Position numbers and translations under genes: made by a program. From the NCBI GenBank assembly GCA_017163975.1, contig JAFFSR010000265.1, forward strand, positions 434,001 to 498,000: DNA of 64,000 bases, read 5' to 3'. Shown here piece after piece: positions 1 through 13,300 of the stretch; position 1 is the stretch's first letter; every line of letters starts with the position of its first letter. A model generated the notes under the pieces. It searched no databases and had not been told where the DNA came from. It saw nothing but the letters and a program-made list of their open reading frames with translations. This DNA comes from Anastatus disparis (Eukaryota > Arthropoda > Insecta > Hymenoptera > Eupelmidae).

Positions 1-2490
1 TATTAGACAAATTAAGATTTTAATTGAAAACCAAAGAAGAAAAAAATGGAAAATTAATTAATATTCCGTATTATAAAATACATAGTACTTTATGGCTATT
101 AAGTTTTCTTAATTATGTTACTTTTATGTATTAAAATTATTTTATCATAATGCATTACCGCACGTATTAAATTGACTTGCTATAAATAATCAATTTTTAT
201 AAAGACACTGTAATGAGTTTGACCAAAATAATTTTCTTAACAATGATTTAAAGAAAATACAATTTGTAAAATACAATTGATAATTAATTGAATTCGTAGC
301 GAAAAAACAAAATCAGAGTAGCCACAGGTCTCCGAAAAAAAGAATAAGAACAGAAAATAGAATCAAGTCGTTTTCGACCTCATTTCGTGCACCGTTTCTC
401 ATGGATTCCCGTATAACGTCGTTTCTTTTTTTCTTCCTTACATCTCCATCAATGTTTCTTTCTGTCGCTGTTGTGTTTATTTTTTTTTCTCACATTTGTG
501 GTTAAAGGATAATCAAATGGCGCTTTGCGAAGTCTTTAAGAATAAAAAATAAAGAAAAAAATAACATAGTCATCCTAAGAATGAACGGCTGATCGATTAA
601 ATATGTCAGCTTAATAAATGCGATGTAAATATCTGGCACGTTCAAGATTGGCGCGACATTAGATTGGAGAAGTGAAAATTATTCATTCGTGTATAGAAAT
701 TTAATGTTAGAATAAAGAATATATTGTTGATGCCGATGATGACTATGTATTGAAATTCATCAACTCTGTTTATGTTATTCGCGCGTTTCGTACCATTTGT
801 AAACTCGTGTCAAATAACTGTACAGTTTGAGGAATTAATAAGGATAAAATTAATTATAATGTCATTGTTAGATTTAGCTTACGTTTATTATGCGAAAATT
901 TTTATTCGTTACGACATTTTTTTGAATATTTTAACAGTTCGAATCGAATAAATGAATTTTTTTAAATTTATATGTTTGTTTATCTACGCGATACGGCTTA
1001 TTTATAAACGAATCGAGAAATTTTAAATATTGATAACTTATCGATATGCTCGATCGTAATTTCTTTTTCAATGTATATTTCAAGATTAATAAAGCAATAT
1101 ACTTGGTATGAATTTTATTTTAATCCACACCTTATTCATTAATTAATGAAATGGGAAATAGGTTAATCAATTTAAATTTATTTTATATACGCGATAAGTC
1201 AATAGTAGAGCCATGCCTACGAGATGTACGCAAAAAACAATAACCGCTTAATTACATACCCAATTTAATTCTTTAGTCAATTAGATATAATTAGATACTA
1301 CTGGATGAAGAAAAATTATTTTTTAACACAATTTCTCGCAATTAATTTTAAATAATATCTACTCATTTTTTTAAAAATTATTAATAGAGCGCACGTTTCC
1401 ATTAAAACGATTTAATACGAAACTTATTCGTTAATGAATTTATTAGAATTTCTTTTTTCTCAGGCTATTTCTACTCTATTAATACGTACGTTATTATTTA
1501 TATTTACTTCGATAGTTCAATATGCTTTGATCGTACAAGTAATTATCGATATCTTGATTAATTGTATTATTCTACGAATAAATACGAACGTATTTATACT
1601 AAATCTAATCATTTTCAGGTCAATAATAGTTGTTTACAGTAAAATTTGTTCATAAAAAGTTTAATTATAAAAATTTTGATTTTATATTACTAATTTATTG
1701 ATTTTCATGTAAACATATAACATATTAGATTATTGATTATTTTTATGATTATCTTATTCGCGGCTCGAATATTTTAGTGCTAAGCTCAACAGCTAAACGG
1801 TTGTCAAGATACAGTGATAAATTTTGTTTTTTCCTCAAAGTCAAAGAAAACATAAATTCAAAGAATATATAAGGCGCGCGTTACGGCCTCTTAGGCTGCA
1901 AGTTCACGAGACTCATATACATGCCTTCGAGCCTCTTGATAAATACAACGAAATAGGCAAAAGTAAATACAACAAATAACGTAGTTAGATGAAAAAAAAG
2001 AAAAATAAATTTCTCCCCAAAAAGTTTCGTCCCACTCGTGTTCTCTGAAATGGCATTTGTAAGAAAAGCCACTTTTCTTGATGAAACTTCTTCTATGAAG
2101 ATTTTGCCTTATCCCATCTTATATAGTGTATACAATCTATCCTTCCCTTGGCCTCTCTCTCTCTCCCACTGATTTAACAACATCGGCATAAACAATCCTA
2201 TCATTCTTTTAAGAAGAGAAAAAAAAGGAAAAAGACAGGGAGAGAGAATAAAAGAGCAGAGTACACAGCATCTTTTAACCTATAAAGTCTCGTCTGAGCT
2301 ACAACCGGTTTATCTTCTCTCTCTTCTTTTGGCTCGCTGGTATATGTATACGTGTGTGTATATGCCGCGAGGAAAAGGAAATTAGAGCCGCCTTTGCCTC
2401 CTTCTTTTCTTGTATGTATATAGATACACGTATATGAAGAGCGACGCATGCCGGTGTTTTACATGTGTACGTGCATCTGTAATCATGTGT

Positions 2491-2544
2491 TTCGGAGAAG
2501 AAGAAGAAGAAGAAGAAGTAGTAGTAGGAGGAGGAGGAGTAAAA
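2491..2544. repeat. GAA/GTA/GGA trinucleotide microsatellite
   Basis: A run of GAA units passes into GTA and then GGA units. A (TTC)n tract with the complementary strand bias lies about 110 bp downstream at 2653-2677. It is simple-sequence DNA with no coding signal. Confidence 0.8.
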
Positions 2545-2649
2545 AGAGAGAGAAGAAAGAGAGTTGACTTGACTTGACTACTTTGAAGAGGATGAAGACG
2601 ACTTAGGCGACTTAACCGGAGCCCTTATGGGTACATGTCTGTTAAGATA

Positions 2650-2678
2650 GCTGCTTCTTCTTCTTCTTCTTCTTCTTG
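2650..2678. repeat. TTC trinucleotide microsatellite
   Basis: About nine uninterrupted TTC units. Together with the GAA tract upstream it could form a short intramolecular purine-pyrimidine duplex in RNA. I see no function. Confidence 0.75.
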
Positions 2679-5600
2679 CGTCACGCAAGAACTGATTGAC
2701 GAAAAACAAAGGAGAACACAGCGCGAGAAATAACTTTTGTTTTGAGTAGACAAAGAAAAAGTAGTGTCGAATCTTTTTTTTTTCTTTTGCTTAGTCTACT
2801 CAGAAAGGAACTTGTGATTGATAAAATTAGGATAGAATTAATTTTTTCGACGAACAAAAATAAATTTTTAGTAATTTATTTTTAAAATAAGTTCAAATTT
2901 CATTTTTTTTTGTCAGTAAAGTGTTATATAACTTAAAAATTAATATTTTGTTTAAAAATTTAATTAATCATTTTTAAGTTAACAGAATATTAATTTTAAA
3001 TGTTTTATTTAATCATCATAGAATATTTAAATTTATTTAACAATTAATAATTAAAATTATTCCAACATGCTCATTTACGCTTAAACATACTATAAAATTT
3101 TATCCAATTAATAAGAACTGTTTTGTAGAGTAAATTTTCATATCAGAACTTTATATAAAATAGGAGTTAATTTATTAGTGATATTTGAGTAAATAATTAT
3201 TAATCTTTTAATATGAATTTATAATTTTAAATCAAACAAGAACTTCAAAAGCATATTTTAATTCACAGTTCTGAGCGTGAATTCAAAACTTTCAATTAAT
3301 TATTAATTTATTAAAACCGCAATTTTAAACAAAAATTCTATTAAATTTCAAATATTTTTAAAGGATTGTTTTTCTATAAATTTTATGTGGTTTTATATGT
3401 GAATATTTTATACATTAAAATTTTGAAAAATCATTTAGAAAATTTAAATAACATTATTTTGACTAAAATGTAAGTATTAAATTTCTCTTTCGCAGACATT
3501 AATTTTGAACGAAAGAAAAATTTATGGCAAATATTTCTAAAACTTTATAAATAACAACCTACTGAAAAGATTTAATATTTATTATACAAGTGCATAAAAG
3601 ATTATTAATATTAATAACTAAAATTCTGGGAATTCTGCAATTTATTTCATATATTTTAATTAAATTCTAAAACTAATAATCATGTATAAATTCACAATAG
3701 AAAATTTTCAAACTTCTTTGATAAATAAAAAAATGAATACGCTTTGTTAGATCAAAACCGTTAAAATTGTTGAAACGAAGTTATTCTCAACATTACATTG
3801 AAAGTTCACAAAGTATATAATATGGCCCTCTTGATCTCAATAATAAAGCTTAAAAAAAATAACAAAAAAAAAAGAATCGGAACCCTCGAGCTCATTCAAT
3901 CTCATTCAGAGCGTGGCCACTCGGACGAGTCGGTCTTCGATGTAAAGATACGCTCCTGCCTTTGAAAAAAATCCCAATGGCTGAAGCAAGAAACGAACCT
4001 GTGCGTGTTCTTCTCACCCCTTACTTTGGCTTCCTGTCTCTCTTACATATCCATATACATACACATATGTGTGTATAGCAAGGGTCAGATGTATACAGAA
4101 AGAAAGAATATATGTGTATAAGTGGCGTCACGCGATTGCTCCTCTACAGTTTATGTAAAAAAAAAGAAAAAAAAAGAACGAAAAAAAGAAACGAGCGAAG
4201 GGAAGGGCCCCCCTTGTACTTGCCGAAAGTGGACTCAAGAAAAAAAGGAGAGAAAGAGAAAGACCTGTTTCTTAGACCGGCGTTTAAAGGGCTCCAAGAT
4301 ACAAGGGGAATGTTTGAGATTTTCTTTTTTTTTCATTTGAGTCTAGTGTATTAGATTTGAAATCTCGTTGGTTTGGTTTTTTTTAAGTTTTAGTTGAGAC
4401 TTCAGGTGATTTTATCGGGGTAAAAATTTAGATGAATTTTAAAATTTCATTTTATTTATGGGTAAAGATAACTTTTTATACAAATTGGATAGCTTATATA
4501 CACTAAATTTAATTTTCATTGTAGTTTTATTACCGTGTAATATTAAAAATATTTTTGGAGTTACTAAGGAAGAGCAATATATGCAAATAAGTTTGAAAAT
4601 CAGTATAAGAATCATTAACAAATTATTAAATAATAATACCATCACACTTTATAGTAACAAATAGTAAATAACGTGTTTTTGAATAATGAACAAATATTTT
4701 TATTTTTGTTCATATCGAGACTAAACAAGTTAACAATTCAATAATATCGGAGTTTCTTAAGTTTCAACTATTAAAATTTATCCATTAAACAAAAAAGAAA
4801 AGTAAACATGCAAAGATATTGTAAAATCTTTGTTTTGCATTCGAACATAAAAATAAACAATCAAGTCACTGTTAACTATCAATTTATAAATTTCATTATT
4901 CCCAAGCTAATTGTTATTATTATGCATATGCAGTGCATATCACAGTGAAAAATAAAAATAAAAAAAAAGAATAATAAAACTTCAAGTGAAGCCAGCGAAT
5001 GCACGCACGCATGCGAGAGCCGGCTATATATGCGCGCGGCAGCCAATTATTTCATTATCTCATTCGCGTTATCTCGCTTCTGCACGGCAGCTCTTCTCTC
5101 CCACTCGGGCTCTTTTATAATATATAATAAACGCACTTTTCAGCTTTTGTTGACTGATAGACGTATAATATATGGACGGCTGTTGTTAGCTTTTATTTTT
5201 CACTTTTTTTTTCTCGTTTATATATCGCGAACAAAATAAATAAATTTTTTAAACTTGGGGATAATAATTTTTTTATTTTTTCAAAGAATTATTTACTTTT
5301 ATATATGAAAGAATCAACCTTTGTCGTAACTGTTATTTTTTTTTTTTTAAATTTGTAAAACGGCGCCAGGGTATATGTGTATATGAGCCCGTTATTTTCT
5401 CTTATCCATCTTGTCTTCTTCTTCTTGGGTTACGTGCGATTTTTTGATTTCCGCGAAGAGGTGTAAAATGCGCGTATATCTATATATACGTGACTCGACA
5501 GCGATTTTACGAGCCGAAGAAGTTTGCACACTCGCCGTTAATTATGAGACTTTGAAGCCGTTTTCCAAGGATAAGAAATGTTTATTTTATTTTTTTAACA

Positions 5601-7447
5601 ATTTGCTCCTTTTTTAGACTTTTTTATTTTGATAGTCAAGAAAAAAAATTAATCATTATTCAACTGATTTTATTAAGAAAAAATAAAATTATATAAATTT
5701 AAATAATTACAATGTACAAGAAAAAAATCTATTTTAAACGAAGTAATCATTACTATTTAAAAATGTAAGTTTCACAAATGAATGATCGAAGCAAACGATA
5801 AATACGAGGATAAATATGTATTTAGATCTTTCAGCATGTCGTTTAGTCGCTACATATTCATATTCATGTATTCTATTCAACAAGACAAAAGAAAATTTAT
5901 AAATTTTTAATTATCATAATATGTATAATACGAGGATTCGTGTTACACACTATTTTATCTTAATTATTCCATCTGCGAATTTGCAAATATAAATAAACTT
6001 AAAGAAAAAAAAAAGTTAACACTTCTACGATAGTATTGTCGTCAAATCATACGTAAAACCTTATGCCATTAATGAAGATCGCGTTAGATCGATCATCAAA
6101 AATCGATTCAAATTAAAGTCAAACAAAAGTTAGCAACGAGCGCGTAGGCGAACGTAATACGTTTACGTGCTCAATCAAGGACGAGAATTTAAAAAAGTTG
6201 TGTATACGATGACTCTGCTATAAATATTCTTTAAAAGGATCTGGTTGAAAAAAAGAAAATTTACGTCACAATAATATTAGTCAGTTTCTTTGAATATTAA
6301 TCTTTTTTAAACGTTCATCTTTATTATACACGAAAAAAAGTTAAAATTTTGAAGAAACGAAAAAAATGAGCAGCTTAAGAATGTAAACAAAGGCTCGAAA
6401 AACGAGTAGATAAAGCCAGTATACAACGGGAAAAGATGAAGTTTGTAAACATACGACGAGAAGGCGTGCACGTCACAAAAAAAGAGTCTCAAGTGCAAGT
6501 AAGTACTTTAAAGGGCTTTTTTTTTTAAAAAAAAAAGAAAGAAGAAGATTACTCTCTCACTCTCTTTTTCTCTCTGAGCGAAGATGTGCAATGTGTACAT
6601 ATATATATGTGTGTATATGTGTATAAGTTCGTATATATAGGGATCCGTTACCTTACGTCACTCGCATGACCGCTAAGCCGTTATAGCCTTCTCTTCTTCT
6701 CTCTTCCTTTTAAACTTGCACTTCTATCTCTCTTTTCTTCCTCTTCGTCCTGCTATCGTTGTCGTCTTCCTCTCTAACGCCTCCTCGGGCACATAACCTC
6801 AAACAATTCTCTCTCTTTCTCCTTTAAACTCTCTTGGCTAATATATATACATATATGTTTATATACGTATATATATAAAAGGTAGTTTTATAGATATGTG
6901 TGGCCGGCTTCGGCGCGCGCAGCCCACACTGATTTTGTATATATGTATTTATGTATGTATAATGAAAAACACTATCCCAAGCTACAAGACAACAAAAACA
7001 CCACTGTTTATCAAAGTTATATTAGCTTTATTTTTTAATAATTATCACATTTATTTCTATCCGTCATACGTGTATGTATACTTTTTAAAGTTTTTCTTTC
7101 TTCGACACTTTGAATTTGAACTTTTAACGAATGAATTTAATCAAATATTACAAAAAAAAAACAACAGTTCGGTTTCAAGTTAAACGATAAGAGAGCGTAT
7201 ACATATATACATGTATTTTTGTTTTTAAATGCTTATGTTGAGATAAAGTTCAAGTTTGCAACACCATAGGACATACGCGTACGAGCGTATCAAGAACGAG
7301 AAACATTAAAACTTTATGAGGGACGGATAAGCTTTTGTATATATTTATTTGTAGGCACTTTTGTAGTATAAAGGTTGGCAGGCACAGTTGAAGACAGAAC
7401 GCGTGCTACCCTGCGACTGAGACGCCACGAGACGGGCCGCTACGTTT

Positions 7448-7540
7448 TTACTCCTCCTCTCTTTCTCTCTCTCTTTTAGTTTTACTCCTCGGTTTTGCTG
7501 TTCCCTCTCTCTTTCTCTCTCTTTCTCTCTGCTGCTCTGG
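7448..7540. repeat. CT-rich polypyrimidine microsatellite
   Basis: Dense (CT)n and CTTT tracts. Both strands give spurious low-complexity ORFs across it (Ser/Leu/Phe on one strand, Arg/Glu/Lys on the other), which should not be read as genes. Confidence 0.7.
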
Positions 7541-8177
7541 CTGTGCCGTGCTGTGTGTGTATATATATACTGCCTTTAACTTTAACTCTCTCGCGGTTTG
7601 TGTTTCAAATACATACGGCCTCTCCTTCGATACTTTACCCCTCTCTCTTTTTCTTTTGCTCGCTATCTTTCTCTCTCTTTTTCCCCCCTTACTCGTCCCT
7701 TCTTTCTCAGCTCTCACATGTATATACATATAGTGTATATACTCAGTCACTTTCTAGATGTGTATAGGTATGTATAGATATATGTGTATATACCAAAGGG
7801 GGCCCCTCTTTTATTTTACTTTTTCTCTTTTCTTTCTTTTTTATTTCTCTTGGATGTGTCGGGGAGAAGCGCATCGAGCCGTGGATATGGGGCCCCGCCC
7901 GTTGAAAAAAAAAGATCTTGATCTACCTATACATGATGACTACCTATATAATACTATACGTGGGATTTTATACGGTTTTTAAGTCGTTGTCTCTCTTTCC
8001 CTTCCTTTTTGCTTCTCTTTTATTCTTCTTTATACTTCTTTCTTTTTTTTTTTTTTCCTTTTTGTATTATTTTTTTTTAAAGAGATCTGTTTGTGTTTGA
8101 CGAGTCAGGACGAGTCTCACGTGCTTTATACTGTACAGGGATATATACATAAGAGTGCGTGAGATGGTTTAATGCGT

Positions 8178-8212
8178 TATAAAAAGGGGAGCTCCAAAAT
8201 GTAGTTTTGGAG
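8178..8212 (+). promoter_or_regulatory. TATA-like box followed by a short perfect hairpin
   Basis: TATAAAAA at 8178-8185 runs into GGGG. A perfect 8-bp stem follows: CTCCAAAA at 8192-8199, a 5-nt loop, and TTTTGGAG at 8205-8212. The TATA match is strong for an insect core promoter, but no exon is recognised downstream. It may be chance in AT-rich DNA or the start of an unrecognised noncoding transcript. Confidence 0.2.
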
Positions 8213-8499
8213 AACAGTTTTTTTTTTACTTTTAATTATAATAGCGTTCTCTTTTATTTCTAAAGTTTAGTTTTGCCGGTATTATATATTTTTTTTCAAT
8301 TTTGATTTTAATTTTTATCGGTTAAATGTTTATAACGATCCATACATAATTTAATTATAACTAAAATAATTAAATAAAATGTATTTTTTTTAATACCGAA
8401 TATTTACTTTAATATTTGGTTTTTAATTAATATAATAAAAGTTTGTTTCAAGAAATATTGTAACATAAAAAATGCATTCGTTTTTTTATGCAACAATCA

Positions 8500-8680
8500 A
8501 TTTTTTTATTTTTTTTTTATTTAACGTTGGTGTATTTATGCTATCATTGTGATGCTAATAGCGACGGAGGTCGTTTCAGTGTAAAAGTGGTGCTTGTATC
8601 AATCGGCCGAAAGCATGATTCAAACTCGGGACCTCGAGATTATGAATACATCCCTCTACCGACTGAGTCACTTAGACCTC
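8500..8680 (-). mobile_element. tRNA-derived SINE, minus orientation, internal deletion
   Basis: Read on the minus strand this copy has the family's tRNA-like head (A-box and B-box region), then the body with a GATACAAGCACC block, and the 3' end AGCATAAATAC...AACGTTAAA with an A/T-rich tail. About 25 bases between the GCACC block and the CACTG block present in full copies are missing. The position equivalent to the anticodon reads CAT in the minus sense. Confidence 0.8.
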
Positions 8681-8977
8681 TTATATTTACGATGCTAATA
8701 TTACAATAAATTAGATCTAAACCAAGTCTCACGAAAAATAAAAAATTCAAATAATTAAAGAAAAGTTAAATATTATTTTTAAGCTAATTTACTTTTGAAA
8801 AAATGTCTTGTCTTTCGCGTATCGTTAATCCATTCTGATTACACTTATTTAAAAAAGACGTCATTATCAGCACAGTTTGGAAACTATGATTTTTAATTTT
8901 CTGTAAATTTTTTGTTTTAAAATAAGGAAATATTATAATTTTAGACTTTATTATTAAATAAACTTAATTGAAAAAAC

Positions 8978-9184
8978 GAGTTTTTCAATGGCTCACTTGG
9001 TAGAGCAATGGATTCGTAATTTCGGAATCTCGAGTTCGAATCCCGCTCTCAGCGGTCGAATGATACAAGCATCACTATAACATGTGCTTTGTTCATAAAC
9101 ATTGACGATTTTCGTCGCTCATTAGCATCGCTATAATAGCATAAATACACGGCGTTAAATAAAATAAAAAAATAATAATAAAAA
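8978..9184 (+). mobile_element. tRNA-derived SINE, full length
   Basis: A near full-length copy of the family. TGGCTCACTTGGTAGAGC matches a pol III A-box, and GAGTTCGAATCC matches a B-box. The body block GATACAAGCATCAC, the AGCATAAATACAC motif and an (ATAA)n tail follow. Divergence from the other copies suggests an old insertion. Confidence 0.85.
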
Positions 9185-9224
9185 TAAACATAAAATTAAA
9201 ATTTTCTTACATACAAACCTAATG

Positions 9225-9287
9225 TTATATACTTTTTGGGATAAAAATTTCATTATATACTTTTTGGGATAAAAATTTCATTATATA
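9225..9287. repeat. 28-bp tandem duplication
   Basis: The unit ATACTTTTTGGGATAAAAAT plus TTCATTAT occurs twice head to tail at 28-bp spacing with no differences that I see. It lies just downstream of a SINE tail. It looks like a recent slippage duplication. Confidence 0.8.
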
Positions 9288-9637
9288 GATTTTTGCATCA
9301 TCAAAAATAAATAATGATCAAATAGAAATTTATTCTAAAACTTAAAGTTTGCTACGTGAATAGTTGAATAAAAAATATTCAAAACTAAACACTAGCTTGA
9401 ATTCTCTACGAAAAGCAAGATACGTTGCACGAATGTTCAAATGAGAATTCAAAATTAAATCCAATACATCAACCTTGTAAGATAAACATTTCACGTTGTA
9501 CATATCTAAACCGAATAGTTAAAGCCTGTCATCAGTGTTTGGTTATTGACATTATTAAATTAAAACAAAAAAAAAACATTTAAAATAGTATTTTAGTTTA
9601 GGATACACTAAAATTATTATTAAATTTCTTATAAAAG

Positions 9638-9677
9638 ATTTTTTTATTTTTAACGTCGCTGTATTTATGCTATCATT
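9638..9677 (-). mobile_element. SINE 3'-end fragment, minus orientation
   Basis: Only the terminal AGCATAAATACAGCGACGTTA block of the SINE family and its tail are present (minus sense). This suggests a heavily 5'-truncated copy or the remnant of a deletion. Confidence 0.6.
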
Positions 9678-10122
9678 TCTTCAAAAATATTGCACAAAAT
9701 GTTTAAATTATCGAAATACTAGTCATAAAATATTGGAAGATTGAGAAATTTTTTACTATAAAAATCGATTTGATTATAATGTAAATCTTTATTAAAGCTC
9801 GTTCTAATTTCATCGTTCAATTTTTCTTCATAAACAATTCATTCTAAGATATTGAAGAAGATTTATAGTAGAACACAATAGTCGATGTCATAATAGCGTA
9901 AAGCTAGAAAAACCTTCATGGCCTAGCTGGTTTTATATTGATTGAACCAATTTACTTGATTATATTTTTTATTGTTATTTAAATATTCAAAACTAAACAA
10001 AAATTATATTTTATATTGTTATCGTGTAAAATTGGTCTATGATAAAAAAAAATATAGAAAATTTCAATAATTTTAAATGCTTATTCATTTGGGTCAGTCA
10101 GTAGAAATATAATATACTTTTT

Positions 10123-10317
10123 GAGGACGTCAGTGGCTCATTCGGTAGAGCGATGGATTCATAATCTCGAGGTTCCGAGTTCGAATCCCGCTTTTAGCTG
10201 ATTGATACAAGCATCACTGTACGTTGCATGTGCTTTGTTCACTAACACACTGACAACATCCGTCGCTAATTAGTATCACAATGACAGCATAAATGCAGCG
10301 ACGTTAAATATAAAAAA
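10123..10317 (+). mobile_element. tRNA-derived SINE, full length
   Basis: Has the GAGG...CAGTGGCTCA leader, an A-box (TGGCTCATTCGGTAGAGCG), a B-box (GAGTTCGAATCCC), the GATACAAGCATCACTG body block and the 3' AGCATAAATGCAGCGACG block. The anticodon-equivalent triplet is CAT. This copy keeps most of the family consensus. Confidence 0.85.
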
Positions 10318-13300
10318 TATACTGTTTAGATAAGTCCATGGTATTAGAGTTCAATTTTTTGGATTTTCATTTCATAGCAAGGCATTGTATGATTCATGAT
10401 TTTTTTTGGAATCGTGATTGTACATAATTGAAATAAAAATTATGGAATCCGCTATGAATGAATTAAATATTTTAATAAAGCGCTTTATTTCAATAAATGT
10501 TTATAATTCTTTGTTTATTTTAGTATTATAAAGAATAATCGTTTTAGTCTCATTATACTGTGATATGATTATTAAACTATAGAGTGCTGTTTATTTTTGT
10601 TAACAAACTTTCCTCACAGTAAAAAATTGTTTATTGTACAATAATTAAAACAACAAATAAAATACATTATTAATGTAAAAAATAATTAAAATCTTTTTTT
10701 TTAACAATATGTAACTCGTATACGAAAGAAATCATAAAGCTTGGCTCGAACAGAAAGATTTTTATTTATCCTAGCATGAAAGTGTTTACTAAAGTGCAAT
10801 AATGAACAATTGCAATTGTTTCATTGGATTTCGTTATTACTTTGTTCGTCTGTAATTACAACGCATTGTTTTAAAAGAATTTATGCGAGAGAAAAAAAAA
10901 AAGAAAAATTAAATTAAAAAATTTGTTTTTATATACTTTTTAAATAAAATAAAATTCAAAGCGTGAATATATGTAAAGAGGATTTACTTTTTTATTACGA
11001 TCGCTCAACTGTTTCAAACGTATAAATTGAATTGTTTATATAATTTACGATCGATCAATATTATTTGAATTATAAAAATAAAAAAGAAACGTATTTAAAT
11101 AACATGAATATGTATTTTTATTAGTAATATTAAATATTTAAATAATTATTTAAAATGTTTAAAATAAAATACTTATGTTTATTACGCATATAAAATTGCT
11201 ATTCTTAATAATAAAAGCTGTAAAAAGTGTTAATTACTGTATACGAATTATTTTTTGTAAATTCAAGCCTCTCGTGTATTTACCAACAAATCAAGTTGTA
11301 AAATTAACTTCTGAAAAGCTCTTTACATATACGAAACATGAATGAAGCAAAAAAAAAGAAAAAGGAAACCTTTACAAAACTCTATAGCACGTTCAATTTC
11401 CGTCCCTATATAGCCGTTGCATTGCAAATATAACATATAAAACGTAGCCTAACATAACAGTACACGACATATACATGCACGTATGTAGAAATGAAGTTGA
11501 TCGAATGGTCTGAAAGAGAGAGAGAGCTTGATGGTTTGTGATTGCGGATGCGCCAACTCTGTTAATACATATTAGCCGTGAGGCATATTGCCTATATAGT
11601 CGCTTGTTTTTTTTTCTCTTTCCTTCTTTTTTTTACTGTTTTTGCTTTCTACTTTTGCCACTTTTCTCGCCTTTCGGCTTTTACTGCTTATATTACGTTA
11701 CGATGCTAATATTATCTTGCCGTAGTTTAATAACGAAGAGCTTCAGTTTTTGTTTTTTTTTCTTCTCCTCTTTTTTTAAACTATTTTCTATTCTTTTAAA
11801 GGTTTTATTAATCGTATAGTGCACGTGATGCCTTTTTTTTGTAGCAGTAGCGAGTATAGGTAGATTGCCTTTGCAGCTCTTTTTTTATTTTTTAATGGCT
11901 GCTGCTGCTGTTGAGTTTGCTATTTTTTTTTCTGTTGTAGCTATTAATGCGCGAAGTCAATGGGTTGTTAAATATTTGGTGATCGATTTTTAATTAGCCG
12001 TGAAATCGGTCTACTGTACAGTCGATGTGAAATGAAACGTTAAGATTAGAAATTAATTAACTTCTTTTTCTTTTCAGTAGTAAAATTATGGTTTCATTTC
12101 TTTTTTTTGCTTCGATTTTTAATACATATTTTAAATTTATTTAAAATTATTTATTATTTTAGCTTTCTCCCGACCATATTATTATCTGTGAGAGAAGAAA
12201 AAATTTTAATAGCACTTTTAACGTCATAAAATATTAATTCTTAAAAACTACTTTTTAAAACTTTCGTTGCAGACTCTTAAAAGTTGTTTAGCTATTACCT
12301 TAATTTTGAATCTTTCTAGAAAAAAATGATAATCAGAATAAGTGATACGCTATTGGTTGCCCATGATTGAGGTGCTACAAATAAAATTTTTTTATTATTC
12401 ATAGAAAATATTAAGCTATGAAATAACATTTCTATAAATAGTTATTTAAAAACTTTATTTTTATTTTTATTCGTCTGAAAAATAATTAACATTCGTGTTT
12501 CGCAACCGATAGATTTTTTTGTGTGAAACTAAAGTAAGAAGTAATTCTATCATTGTATACATAAATTATTTATAGATAGTAACTCTAATGCTTCCAGAAT
12601 ACAAAATTACGTACATCCATAAAACTGAAAACAAATTTTTGCCAATAATGTTCTTTATTCTTAACGATTCAATAACGAAATGAAAAAAAAAGACTTTAAA
12701 AAGTGATTCAATGACTATGAAATCAATGACCTTTTTGTTACACCCAAAAAACATTGACTTAATTCGCTTTTTAAATTCGCTAATCCAACTGACAAAAATG
12801 AAATCCGGAAACGCGTTATAAACACAAGGCCAACAAAAAGATAAATAGAAAGAGAAAGAGGAAAAAAGATAAGCAATTCTACAAAGAAAAACTAAAAAGC
12901 CAAGCCTTTAATAAAAGAACAAAAAAAAAGAAGAAAAAAAAGACGGAAGAGACGTCGTCGTCAGTGCAATTACTGTTGCTATCCCCCTTCCGGGTAATAG
13001 GTGGTGGCTATATAAGCGAAGGTAATGGCAAGTTGTCGTACGCATTAATGACGGTGCTTCTTTTCTGCGTGTTCCGGGGCATTACGTGAGCTCTCTCTCT
13101 CTTTCTGTTTTCTTCTTCTTCTTCTTTACTTGCTTTTACTCCTCCTCTTTTACTTCTTCTATTTCTTCTTCTTCTTCTTCTACTACTTCTTTTTTCCTCT
13201 TATGTATACGTACGACAATATGCCATTCTATTTTTGATCTTACAATTTTCTTTATCCTGTTTACTCGTCTCTTTTTTATTCTGTCCTTTCGAATTTGATG

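Larger units (their letters stand above)
1..8499. other. Gene-free AT-rich DNA with GC-richer islands
   Basis: No open reading frame here looks like a protein and none carries a recognisable domain. Islands at about 2.1-2.8, 3.9-4.4, 5.0-5.6 and 6.3-8.2 kb are richer in GC than the DNA around them. They contain (CT)n and (GAA)n tracts, TATATGTGTATA-like stretches and CTATATA motifs. The short ORFs within them are low-complexity Ser/Phe/Leu or Lys/Arg/Glu tracts that come from polypyrimidine and polypurine DNA. Possible readings are introns or flanks of a large gene, or regulatory islands. Nothing in the sequence decides between them. Confidence 0.5.

Noticed and set aside
7448..7767. 100-codon and 90-codon ORFs on opposite strands
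   Set aside because: Both come from the same CT-rich microsatellite: Arg/Glu/Lys on one strand and Ser/Leu/Phe on the other.
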